A stretch of 64,000 bases of DNA, from assembly GCF_016925615.1 (NCBI RefSeq), contig NZ_CP070499.1:992001-1056000 (forward strand). The letters are read 5' to 3'. This DNA is from Natronosporangium hydrolyticum (GTDB lineage Bacteria; Actinomycetota; Actinomycetes; Mycobacteriales; Micromonosporaceae). The position numbers and the translations under genes are program-made. The notes beneath the pieces were generated by a model that was not told the origin of the DNA, did no database searches, and was given only the letters and a program-made list of their open reading frames with translations. Shown here piece after piece: positions 6,904 to 14,760 of this stretch. How positions within the stretch are numbered: the first letter of the stretch is position 1; every line of letters starts with the position of its first letter.

Positions 6904-7863
6904 TCAGTTGTGGGAGTGGAGCGCCGGGTTGAGCAGGATGCCGGACCCGGTGCGGCTGCGGGCCTCTAGCGCGCCGGTGACGGAGTTGCGCCACAACATC
7001 AGGTTGGAGGTGCCGGATAGCTCGCGGGCCCGGACGATCCCGCCGTCCGGCAGCGTCACCTTGGAGCCCGCGGTGATGTAGCAGCCCGCCTCAACCACGC
7101 AGTCGTCGCCGAGCGAGATGCCGATGCCGGCGTTCGCGCCGATCAGGCACCGCTCACCGATGCTGATCACCTCGGTGCCGCCGCCGGAGAGCGTCCCCAT
7201 GATCGAGGCGCCGCCACCCACGTCGGAGCCGTCCCCGACCACCACCCCGGCCGAGATCCTGCCCTCCACCATGGAGGCGCCGAGGGTGCCGGCGTTGAAG
7301 TTGACGAACCCCTCGTGCATCACCGTGCTGCCGGTCGCCAGGTGGGCGCCGAGCCGGACCCGGTCGGCGTCGCCGATCCGGACCCCCTCCGGCACCACGT
7401 AGTCGGTCATCCGGGGGAACTTGTCCACCCCGTACACCGCCAGCTGGCGGCTGTTGCCGCGCTCCAGCAACCGCAGCTCGGTCACCCGGTCGGTGGGGCA
7501 GGGGCCGGCCGAGGTCCAGGCCACCGTGGCGAGCAGCCCGAAGATGCCTTCCAGGTTGGCCTGGTGTGGCCGCACCAGCCGGTGCGAGAGCAGATGCAAC
7601 CGCAGGTACGCGTCGGCGGCGTCCTTCGGCGGGTCGGCCAGCGACGAGAGGTGGACCTCCACCACTTCGGTGCGCACGCCCGGCAGCACCCGTGGCCCGA
7701 CCATCGTGGCGAGGCCGGCGTCGTCGACGAGCACCGCCATCCCGCCGGTGGTGGCGGCGCCCAGCCCGAGCGAGCCGGCCGGGAACCACACGTCAAGGAC
7801 GGTGTCGTCGTTGGTGATGGTCGCGAGGCCGGCGCCCCACGCCGGTGAGGTGGAGAAGCTCAT
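6904..7863 (-). CDS. dapD: Tetrahydrodipicolinate N-succinyltransferase DapD
   Basis: 319 residues, matching the actinobacterial DapD length. The N-terminal half carries the actinobacterial domain (VLDVWFPAGSLGLG), followed by VRIGDADRVRLGAHLATGST and hexapeptide repeats of a left-handed beta-helix (MVEGRISAGVVVGDGSDVGG, ISIGERCLIGANAGIGISLG). It succinylates tetrahydrodipicolinate with succinyl-CoA, the step before DapC. The gene diverges from dapE across only 26 bases. No Shine-Dalgarno is visible before the ATG, and a TAGCGT -10 on the minus strand at 7877-7872 predicts a nearly leaderless transcript. Confidence 0.95.
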   Translation of the reverse strand: MSFSTSPAWGAGLATITNDDTVLDVWFPAGSLGLGAATTGGMAVLVDDAGLATMVGPRVLPGVRTEVVEVHLSSLADPPKDAADAYLRLHLLSHRLVRPHQANLEGIFGLLATVAWTSAGPCPTDRVTELRLLERGNSRQLAVYGVDKFPRMTDYVVPEGVRIGDADRVRLGAHLATGSTVMHEGFVNFNAGTLGASMVEGRISAGVVVGDGSDVGGGASIMGTLSGGGTEVISIGERCLIGANAGIGISLGDDCVVEAGCYITAGSKVTLPDGGIVRARELSGTSNLMLWRNSVTGALEARSRTGSGILLNPALHSHN

Positions 7864-7889
7864 ACCGGCAGACGCTACCGTTTCTGGTC
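7864..7889. promoter_or_regulatory. Divergent dapD/dapE promoter with overlapping -10 elements
   Basis: The 26-bp gap contains TACCGT on plus at 7876-7881 and TAGCGT on minus at 7877-7872. The two share bases 7876-7877 and form an approximately symmetric ACGCTACCGT block. Each would start transcription two bases before its own ATG, and neither gene has a Shine-Dalgarno. This is inference from the TANNNT pattern and spacing. Confidence 0.55.
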
Positions 7890-8975
7890 ATGAGCGAAGC
7901 GCTGACCCCGCCCGTGCTAGCCGATCCGGTGGCGTTGACCCGGGCGCTGGTCGACATCGAGTCGGTCTCCGGCGACGAGGAGACGATCGCCGACGCGGTG
8001 GCGTCGGCGTTGCGGAGCGCCGGGCATCTGACGGTCGACCGCTACCGGCACAACGTGATGGCCCGCACCGAGTTGGGCAGGGCGCAGCGGGTGGTGCTCG
8101 CCGGGCACTTGGACACGGTGCCGGTCGCCGACAACCTGCCGGCCCGGGTCGCCGACGGGGTGATCCACGGCTGCGGTACCTCGGATATGAAGTCCGGAGT
8201 GGCGCTGGCGCTGCAGCTGGCGATGACGGTGCCGGCCCCCCGGTACGACGTGACCTACCTCTTCTACGAGGCCGAGGAGGTGGAGTCGGAGCGCAACGGG
8301 CTGTTTCTGGTGTCCCAGGCGCATCCGGAGTGGCTCGCCGCCGACTTCGCGATGTTGCTGGAACCGACGTACGGGCTGGTGGAGGCGGGGTGCCAGGGCA
8401 CGCTGCGGGCGATGGTGACCACCCGCGGCGTTCGTGCCCACTCGGCGCGTTCGTGGCGCGGCGAGAACGCGATCCACGCCGCCGGTGAGGTGCTGGCCCG
8501 GCTGGGCGACTACCAGCCCCGCCGGGTGACGATCGATGGCTGCGAGTTCCGGGAAGGGCTCAACGCGGTTCGGATCAACGGTGGGGTCGCCGGCAATGTG
8601 ATTCCCGACGAGTGTCGGGTGGAGGTGAACTACCGGTTCGCCCCCGACCAGTCAGTGGCGGCCGCCTCCGATCATGTCCGGGAGGTCTTCGACGGGTTCG
8701 AGGTGACGGTGGTCGACGCCGCCCCAGGGGCGCTGCCCGGGTTGACCGCGGCGCCGGCGGTGGAGTTTCTGCGGGCGGTCGGGTCACCGCCGAACGCGAA
8801 ACTGGGCTGGACCGATGTCGCCCGGTTCGCCGAACTCGGCATCCCGGCGCTGAACTTCGGGCCGGGAGATCCCAACCTGGCCCACGCCCGGGACGAACGG
8901 GTGGAGATCGCGAAGATCAGCGAGGGCGCGTCAGTGCTCCGGCGCTGGCTCGCCGGGGAGGAGACTGCGAGCTGA
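7890..8975 (+). CDS. dapE: Succinyl-diaminopimelate desuccinylase DapE
   Basis: 361 residues from the ATG at 7890; a longer frame would overlap dapD and is not supported. M20 zinc peptidase motifs are AGHLDTVPVADN (metal His and Asp), CGTSDMKSGVAL, and EAEEVESERNG with the catalytic/metal Glu pair. The dimerisation domain follows, then LGWTDVARFAELGIPALNFG. It hydrolyses N-succinyl-LL-DAP to LL-DAP and succinate. With dapC and dapD nearby, three of the succinylase-branch enzymes are in this 4-kb region. A hairpin at 8977-9012 follows the stop codon. Confidence 0.95.
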   Translation: MSEALTPPVLADPVALTRALVDIESVSGDEETIADAVASALRSAGHLTVDRYRHNVMARTELGRAQRVVLAGHLDTVPVADNLPARVADGVIHGCGTSDMKSGVALALQLAMTVPAPRYDVTYLFYEAEEVESERNGLFLVSQAHPEWLAADFAMLLEPTYGLVEAGCQGTLRAMVTTRGVRAHSARSWRGENAIHAAGEVLARLGDYQPRRVTIDGCEFREGLNAVRINGGVAGNVIPDECRVEVNYRFAPDQSVAAASDHVREVFDGFEVTVVDAAPGALPGLTAAPAVEFLRAVGSPPNAKLGWTDVARFAELGIPALNFGPGDPNLAHARDERVEIAKISEGASVLRRWLAGEETAS

Positions 8976-9113
8976 CGCACCCGGTGGGGCCGGGGGTGCG
9001 CTCACCGGGTGCGGGGCGTCGTTGGCGGCCGCGGCCCGCCGCTGCGCCAGCAGGAGCCGGATTCGCCGCCGCGACTGCCGACGCACGCGGGCCAGGTCGT
9101 GAACGCTCATCAT
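8931..9113 (-). CDS. Small basic hypothetical protein
   Basis: 60 residues from the ATG at 9113, which has a well-placed GGGAGGT five bases upstream. The sequence is Arg-rich and helical at the start (MMSVHDLARVRRQSRRRIRL), then Ala/Pro-rich. It overlaps the dapE 3' end by 45 bases in antisense and covers the dapE hairpin, which counts against it. I do not recognise a family, and the strong ribosome-binding site is the main support. Confidence 0.38.
   Translation of the reverse strand: MMSVHDLARVRRQSRRRIRLLLAQRRAAAANDAPHPVSAPPAPPGASARSLLPGEPAPEH
8977..9012 (+). terminator. Hairpin after dapE
   Basis: GCACCCGGTG at 8977-8986 pairs perfectly with 9003-9012, loop 16 nt, starting one base after the dapE stop codon. 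Confidence 0.6.
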
Positions 9114-9232
9114 GTCGTACCTCCCGGTGGCCCACCACATACCGCGTATGTGTTAGGTAAGACGCGGGAGACGGTCCGGTGGGTTGCGTCTCGCGGCGAT
9201 TTTTTCGGCGGCATTGGATGGGGTGGAGCGTC

Positions 9233-9991
9233 ATGGCGTACGAGGAGGACGGGCACGGGCTGGCCGGGCCGGAGCGGCACCGGGGGGCGGTGACCCTCCG
9301 CGGCGACGCGGTGCCCCGGCTCACTGAGGACCAACGCCTGCTCGATTCCCGGGCCCGGGCCGACTGGAAGACCAAGGACGCGTGGCGGGCGCTGCGGATC
9401 CTCTCCGAGTTCGTCGAGGGGTTCGACACCCTGGCCGAGCTGCCTGCGGCGGTCAGCGTCTTCGGCTCCGCCCGCAGCGAGCCCGACAGCCCCGAGTGCG
9501 ACCTGGCGTGGCGGGTCGGCGCCGGACTGGCGGAGGCCGGGTACGCGGTGATCACCGGCGGCGGGCCGGGGGTGATGTCGGCGGCGAACCGCGGCGCCGC
9601 CGAGGCGGGTGGCCTGTCGGTCGGGCTCGGCATCGAGCTGCCGTTCGAGCAGAAGCTCAACGACTGGTGTGAGATCGGGATCGACTTCCGGTACTTCTTC
9701 GCCCGGAAGACGATGTTCGTCAAGTACGCTCGCGCGTTCGTGGTGCTGCCGGGAGGCTTCGGCACCCTGGATGAGCTGTTCGAGTCGCTGACTCTGGTGC
9801 AGACTCGCAAGGTCACCCAGTTTCCGGTGGTGATGATGGGCTCGGCGTACTGGCAGGGGTTGTTGGACTGGCTGCGGGACACGTTGAGCGCCGACGGCAA
9901 GATCAAACCGTCGGATCTGGACCTGATCCACGTCACCGACGACGTGGCCGACGCGATCGCGCACATCCAGGCCGCCGACTCCGGGCTGTGA
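9233..9991 (+). CDS. LOG-family/TIGR00730 Rossmann-fold protein
   Basis: 252 residues starting at the ATG at 9233, preceded by GGTGGAG; the upstream in-frame ATG at 9179 lacks a good site. The lysine-decarboxylase-like/LOG signature is complete, with GGGPGVMSAANRGAAEAGG and PGGFGTLDELFE (the PGGxGTxxE nucleotide site), preceded by VFGSARSEPDS. LOG proteins release free base from cytokinin nucleotides or act on other nucleoside 5'-monophosphates. The actinobacterial substrate is uncertain. The place next to dapE parallels Rv1205 near Rv1202 in M. tuberculosis. Confidence 0.9.
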   Translation: MAYEEDGHGLAGPERHRGAVTLRGDAVPRLTEDQRLLDSRARADWKTKDAWRALRILSEFVEGFDTLAELPAAVSVFGSARSEPDSPECDLAWRVGAGLAEAGYAVITGGGPGVMSAANRGAAEAGGLSVGLGIELPFEQKLNDWCEIGIDFRYFFARKTMFVKYARAFVVLPGGFGTLDELFESLTLVQTRKVTQFPVVMMGSAYWQGLLDWLRDTLSADGKIKPSDLDLIHVTDDVADAIAHIQAADSGL

Positions 9992-10019
9992 CCGGGGCAG
10001 CTCCGCGAGGGCTCGTTGC

Positions 10020-11273
10020 TCAGGGCTCGAGCCGCCAGAGCGCGTCCATCGGCAGGGCGCGCAGTCGATCTCCGTAAGGGAGCGTCTGCCCTCCGGTGTA
10101 GAGCACAATGCCGGCTACGAATCGGTCGCCCGCCTGTCGGGCGAGGTCGCGCAGGCCTGCGAGGTCCTCAGCACGTACGGTCGCGCCAGCTTTGACCTCG
10201 ATCCCGACCACTCTGCCGTCCGGAGACTCGATCACCGCGTCGACCTCGCGTTGCTCCTTGGTCCGGTAGTGGTAGAGCCTGCCCCGCTGCTGCGACCAGG
10301 TTAGTTGTCTAGCTAACTCCATTTGTACGAAGCTCTCCAGTATCGGGCCAGCGGCGCCACCCGGCTCCCCTAGCCGATGGGCGTCCTGCCCAAGCAGGTG
10401 GCACGCGATACCGGAGTCCACAAAGGCTAACTTGGGAGTACCCACGATCCGTCGGGCGTGGTTCGGCGACCAGGCCGGGATGCGTTTGATCAGGAAAACC
10501 GCGGTGAGCAACTCCAGGTAACGATTCAGCGTGGTGCGTGGGATGCCAGACTGGCCCGCGATCGCGGCGGGCACGAGTAGTCCACCGGTGTGCGCAGCCA
10601 GCAACCCGAGCAGCGAGAGCAGTTCGCCGTGGCGTTCGATGCTGGCGAGCTCCAGCACATCGCGTTCGATCAGAGTAGCCAGGTACGAGTCGAAGAATGC
10701 GCTGCGGCGCCGCGGTGTTCGTCTTACCGCCTCTGGGAAGCCTCCGATCGTTACCCGCTCAAGGTAGTCTCGGCGGCGCAATTCAGAGGTGTGTTCGAGT
10801 TCCGGGCCGTGTCGGAAGACCGCGTCCACAAAACGATCCGGTGTGCTCGTCAGCTCGCCTTGCGAAAACGGCCACAGTTCTATGATCTCCATCCGCCCGG
10901 GCAGTGTGTCCGGGAGGTGGCGGAGTGAGAGCACGCGGGAGGATCCGGTCAGTAGGAACTGGCCAGGACGTGGGTCGAGGTCGACGGTCAGCTTGATCGG
11001 CGACAACAGCTCAGGCGCTAGCTGGATCTCGTCGATGATCATGAGCCCGTCGTGATCCACGAAGCCGGTCGGATCATCGCGGGCAGACAGCAGTGTTGCT
11101 GGGTCATCCAGCATGCGAACGCTGGTGGGAATCGTGGCTTCGGTCGACAACCGGGTGAGTGTGCTCTTGCCCGCTTGCCGAGCACCGTTGATGAGCACTA
11201 CCCGGGTATCGGCCAGTGCCTCGGTGACCAGCTCTTCCGCGTGGCGACTGAGGAGGCGGCGATCGGTCGACAT
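10020..11273 (-). CDS. AAA ATPase with DUF4143 (PD-(D/E)XK-like) C-terminal domain
   Basis: 417 residues from the ATG at 11273; an in-frame TTG at 11303 is possible and neither has a clear Shine-Dalgarno. Walker A is GARQAGKST at 30-38 and Walker B is LMIIDEI with D81/E82. A winged-helix region in the middle (SIERHGELLSLLGLLAAHTG) precedes the DUF4143 end, where EVDAVIE and GIEVKAG supply D345, E359 and K361 in the order expected of a PD-(D/E)XK nuclease core. Such proteins are widespread and mobile among bacteria and archaea, and their cellular role is poorly known. The gene is alone, convergent with the LOG gene, and sits behind the tandem repeat array at 11325. Confidence 0.88.
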   Translation of the reverse strand: MSTDRRLLSRHAEELVTEALADTRVVLINGARQAGKSTLTRLSTEATIPTSVRMLDDPATLLSARDDPTGFVDHDGLMIIDEIQLAPELLSPIKLTVDLDPRPGQFLLTGSSRVLSLRHLPDTLPGRMEIIELWPFSQGELTSTPDRFVDAVFRHGPELEHTSELRRRDYLERVTIGGFPEAVRRTPRRRSAFFDSYLATLIERDVLELASIERHGELLSLLGLLAAHTGGLLVPAAIAGQSGIPRTTLNRYLELLTAVFLIKRIPAWSPNHARRIVGTPKLAFVDSGIACHLLGQDAHRLGEPGGAAGPILESFVQMELARQLTWSQQRGRLYHYRTKEQREVDAVIESPDGRVVGIEVKAGATVRAEDLAGLRDLARQAGDRFVAGIVLYTGGQTLPYGDRLRALPMDALWRLEP

Positions 11274-11324
11274 GACGTCATTGTCGCCGATAATCAAGAT
11301 CAACGGTCAGATGGCCGCTAGGTT

Positions 11325-11400
11325 CGTGGTCACCTAGCCATGGCTACCGTGGTCACCTAGCCATGGCTACCGTGGTCACTTGGCCATAGCTGCCGTGGTC
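11325..11400. repeat. 23-bp tandem repeat, three units, each with a palindromic centre
   Basis: Units begin at 11325, 11348 and 11371, followed by a 7-bp partial unit. Units 1 and 2 are identical across 23 bp and contain the perfect 12-bp palindrome TAGCCATGGCTA (11335-11346, 11358-11369). Unit 3 is degenerate. An extra inverted repeat GCTAGGT/ACCTAGC (11317-11323, 11332-11338) overlaps the first unit. The array lies between the divergent ATPase gene and adnA, and a direct-repeat operator is the simplest reading. Confidence 0.85.
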
Positions 11401-11490
11401 GGCTGGTCGTACCTGTTGGCACCGCTGCCGAGCGTGGCTGGCCCATACCCGCGGGCCGGGCGGGTCAGCTCGTCGTACTGGCGTGGTGTG

Positions 11491-14400
11491 ATGGCACGTG
11501 TGAGTCGGGAGAGGCGCGGGTACCGGTTGGTCCGGCCGGTCGAGCCGGCGGGGCCGGAGGGTTTCGTTTCCGACCCGGAGCAGGCTGCGGCCGTGGCCCA
11601 CGTCGACGGGCCGCTGCTGGTCGTCGGCGGACCCGGTACGGGCAAGACCACCACCCTGGTCTCGGCGGTGACGGCCCGGGTGGTCGGCGGTGTCGACCCG
11701 CAGCGGCTGCTCGTGTTGACCTTTGGCCGGCGGATCGCCGGTGATCTGCGCCGCCGGATCGAGCGGCGCCTGACCGAGGCGGCCGGCACCGTCCCGGAGC
11801 CGCTGGTGCGCACCTTCCACGCGTACGCGTTCGGCCTGTTGCGGCGGGCCGCGGCGAGCCGGGGGGAACCGCCACCGCGGCTGCTCACCGGGCCGGAGCA
11901 GGACACAGTCATCCGCGAGCTGCTCGCCGGGGATGAGGCGCGCTGGCCGGAACGGATGCGGGCGGCGCTGCCCACCCGGGAGTTCGCCCGGCAGTTGCGG
12001 GACCTGCTGCTGCGGGCGGCAGAGCGGGGCATCGACGCGGCGACGCTCGCCGCCTACGGCGAGAAGGCGGGCCGGGACGACTGGCGGGCGGCCGCCGAGT
12101 TTCGCGCCGAGTACGAAGCGGTGTTGGCGCTGCGCGACGCGACCAGCCGGGCCTCGGTGGGGTATGACTACGCCGAACTGGTCGCCGCGGCGGTGCGGCT
12201 GCTGCAAGCTGACCCGGAGTTGCTCGCCGCCGAGCGGGCCCGGCTACGGGCGGTCTATGTGGACGAGTACGCCGACACCGACCCGGTGCAGCGGGAGTTG
12301 CTGGCGCTGGTGGCCGGGGGTGGGGCGCCGCTGGTGGTCTTCGCCGACCCGGACTCCGCCATCTACGGGTTCCGCGGCGGCGACCCGGCGGGGGTGCGCA
12401 CCTTCCCCGACGACTTCCCCACCCCGGCCGGGGCGCCCGCGCCGGTGCTGACGCTGCGCCACGGCCACCGCGGCGGGGCGGCGGTGGGCGCCGCCGCCGC
12501 CCGGGTGGCCACCCGGCTACGAGGTCCGGCACGGCACCGGTCGGTGACGGCGGCCGCGGGGAGACCGCCGGGCAGTGTCGAGGTGCGGCTGTTCCGGTCG
12601 CCGGCGACCGAGCACAGTTGGCTGGCGCACCGGTTGCGGGAGATCCACCTTCGGGAGCAGGTGCCCTGGTCGGCGATGGCAGTGGTGGTGCGCGCGGGGG
12701 GCCAGTTGGCGCGGGCCCGGCGGGCGCTGCGGGCGGCGGACGTACCGGTGGTCACCCACGCCGAGGACCTGCCGCTGCCGAGCCAGCCGGCGGTCGCGCC
12801 ATTGCTGCGGCTGCTGCGCTGCGCGCTCGATCCGGCCCGACTGGACGAGGCCGCGGCGGTGAGTCTGCTGCATTCGCCGCTGGGCGGCGCCGACCCGTTC
12901 ACTGAGCGGCGGCTGCGGCAAGGGCTGCGGGCGCTGGCCCGCTCTGCCGGTGATCAACGGCCTTCCGGGATGCTGCTGGTGGAGGCGCTGCGGGAGCCGG
13001 CGGAGCTGGCGATGGTCGACCGCCGGTGGGCGGCGCCGGCGAAGGCGGTCAGCGGCCTGTTGGCGACCGCCCGCGAGGCGGCCGCCGTGCCGGGCGCCAC
13101 CGCCGAAGCGGTGTTGTGGGCCGTGTGGCGGGCGAGCGGCCTCGCCGAGCGTTGGCAGGCGGTCGCCACCGGCCACCGCGGCGGCGCCGAGGCCATCGGC
13201 GAGGGCCGGGGTGAGGGCCGGGGTGAGGCGGCCCGGGCGGCCGCTGCCGACCGCGATCTGGACGCGATCGTGGTGCTCTTCGACGCTGCGGCCCGGTTCG
13301 CCGACCGGCTGCCGGGAGCCCGGATCGAGGTGTTCCTCGACTATCTGCAGGGTCAGGAGCTGCCGGCGGACACGCTGGCGCCGAGCGCGGACCGGGGCGA
13401 GGCGGTCCGGCTGCTCACCGCTCACGCGGCGAAGAGCCTGGAGTGGGAGGTGGTGGCGCTGCCGGGGGTGCAGGAAGGAGTGTGGCCGGATCTGCGGCTG
13501 CGCGGCAGCCTGCTGGGGGCGGAGCGGCTGGTCGACCTGCACGCGGGCCGGGAGGTCGGCACCGCCGGGCAGAGTTCGGCGTTGCTGGCCGAGGAGCGGC
13601 GACTCTTCCACGTGGCGGTCACCCGGGCGCGGCGGACGGTGCTCGCCAGCGCGGTCGCGGCCGATTCGGTGGGCGGCGACGAGCTGGCCCAGGAACCCTC
13701 CCGGTTCTTGCGGGAACTGGCCCCGGACGCGTTGCCGCTCGACGAGCAGGACGACGCCGGGGCGCCGGCGGTGGCCGGGGTCGCCGCCGGTGAGTTGAGC
13801 CGTGGCCTCGGTCTGACCCTGCCCGGCGTGGTGGCGGAGCTTCGGGGTGTGGTGGCCGACCCCGGGCAGTCGGCGGCCCGCCGGCAGGCCGCCGCCGCGC
13901 AGCTGGCCAGGTTGGCGCGGGCCGGGGTCCCCGGCGCCGACCCGGACCAGTGGTGGGGGTTGGCGGCGCTCTCGGACGATCGGCCGTTGGCCGGCGACGG
14001 GGACGTGATCCGGGTCTCGCCGTCGGCGATCGAGTCGGCGCTGCGGTGCAGCCTGCGCTGGCTGCTGGAGAAGCACGGTGGGGGAGAGCCCCCCAGCGCC
14101 GCCCAAGGGGTGGGGAACCTGGTGCACGCTACCGCGATGCTCGCCGACCGGGCCACAGTGGATCGGGCGGAGCTGGTGGCGTGGCTGGGTGCCCGGTTCG
14201 ACGCGATCGAGCATGCGGCGCGCTGGCTCGCCGGGCCGGAGCGGGACCGGGCCGAGCAGATGATCGACAAGTTGGTCCGGTGGGTCGCCGGCAATCCCCG
14301 CCGGCTGCTCGCGATCGAGCAGGAGTTCACCGTTCGGCTGGACAACGTGGAGCTCAACGGTCGGGTGGACCGGTTGGAGCTGGATCCGGCCGGCCGGCTG

Positions 14401-14760
14401 GTGGTGGTGGACCTGAAGACCGGAAAGCAGGCGCCGGCCGGGCCGGAGATCGAGCAGCATCCGCAGCTCGGCGCCTACCAGGCGGCGGTGGCGGCCGGCG
14501 GCTTCGCAGAACACGGCGACGAGCCCGGCGGGGCAACCTTGGTCCAGCTCGGGACGGGCACAAAGGACGCCAGGGAGCAGGCACAGTCCGGCCTCGCCGA
14601 CGCCGGTGACCCGGAGTGGGCGGGGGCGCTGGTTCGGCGTACCGGGGCGGTGATGGCCGGGTCGACCTTCACCGCGGTGCGCAACAACCGGTGCCGCACC
14701 TGCCCGGTGCGGACCAGCTGCCCGATCTCCGGGCAGGGACGGCAGGTGGTGCAGCCGTGA
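11491..14760 (+). CDS. adnA: AdnA-type helicase-nuclease subunit
   Basis: 1089 residues from the ATG at 11491; a GTG one codon earlier is equally possible, and the longer frame back into the tandem repeats is unlikely. UvrD/Rep-type motor: Walker A GGPGTGKTTT at 46-55, motif II DEYADTD at about 258, with Ala where active family members usually have Gln (DEYQDT). The C-terminal RecB-like nuclease has DLKTGK (D974, K976), and the Fe-S cysteines are C853, C1068, C1071 and C1077. AdnAB is the mycobacterial-type double-strand-break resection machine. The first gene of the pair corresponds to AdnA (Rv3202c type). Its stop overlaps the adnB start (GTGA), so the subunits are translationally coupled. 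Confidence 0.88.
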   Translation: MARVSRERRGYRLVRPVEPAGPEGFVSDPEQAAAVAHVDGPLLVVGGPGTGKTTTLVSAVTARVVGGVDPQRLLVLTFGRRIAGDLRRRIERRLTEAAGTVPEPLVRTFHAYAFGLLRRAAASRGEPPPRLLTGPEQDTVIRELLAGDEARWPERMRAALPTREFARQLRDLLLRAAERGIDAATLAAYGEKAGRDDWRAAAEFRAEYEAVLALRDATSRASVGYDYAELVAAAVRLLQADPELLAAERARLRAVYVDEYADTDPVQRELLALVAGGGAPLVVFADPDSAIYGFRGGDPAGVRTFPDDFPTPAGAPAPVLTLRHGHRGGAAVGAAAARVATRLRGPARHRSVTAAAGRPPGSVEVRLFRSPATEHSWLAHRLREIHLREQVPWSAMAVVVRAGGQLARARRALRAADVPVVTHAEDLPLPSQPAVAPLLRLLRCALDPARLDEAAAVSLLHSPLGGADPFTERRLRQGLRALARSAGDQRPSGMLLVEALREPAELAMVDRRWAAPAKAVSGLLATAREAAAVPGATAEAVLWAVWRASGLAERWQAVATGHRGGAEAIGEGRGEGRGEAARAAAADRDLDAIVVLFDAAARFADRLPGARIEVFLDYLQGQELPADTLAPSADRGEAVRLLTAHAAKSLEWEVVALPGVQEGVWPDLRLRGSLLGAERLVDLHAGREVGTAGQSSALLAEERRLFHVAVTRARRTVLASAVAADSVGGDELAQEPSRFLRELAPDALPLDEQDDAGAPAVAGVAAGELSRGLGLTLPGVVAELRGVVADPGQSAARRQAAAAQLARLARAGVPGADPDQWWGLAALSDDRPLAGDGDVIRVSPSAIESALRCSLRWLLEKHGGGEPPSAAQGVGNLVHATAMLADRATVDRAELVAWLGARFDAIEHAARWLAGPERDRAEQMIDKLVRWVAGNPRRLLAIEQEFTVRLDNVELNGRVDRLELDPAGRLVVVDLKTGKQAPAGPEIEQHPQLGAYQAAVAAGGFAEHGDEPGGATLVQLGTGTKDAREQAQSGLADAGDPEWAGALVRRTGAVMAGSTFTAVRNNRCRTCPVRTSCPISGQGRQVVQP

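Noticed and set aside
11325-11400. CRISPR array
   Set aside because: Units are contiguous 23-bp tandem copies with no spacers, and no cas genes are present.
12517-14514. 665-codon minus-strand frame over adnA
   Set aside because: Same type of high-GC shadow; no recognisable domain, no Shine-Dalgarno at its start.
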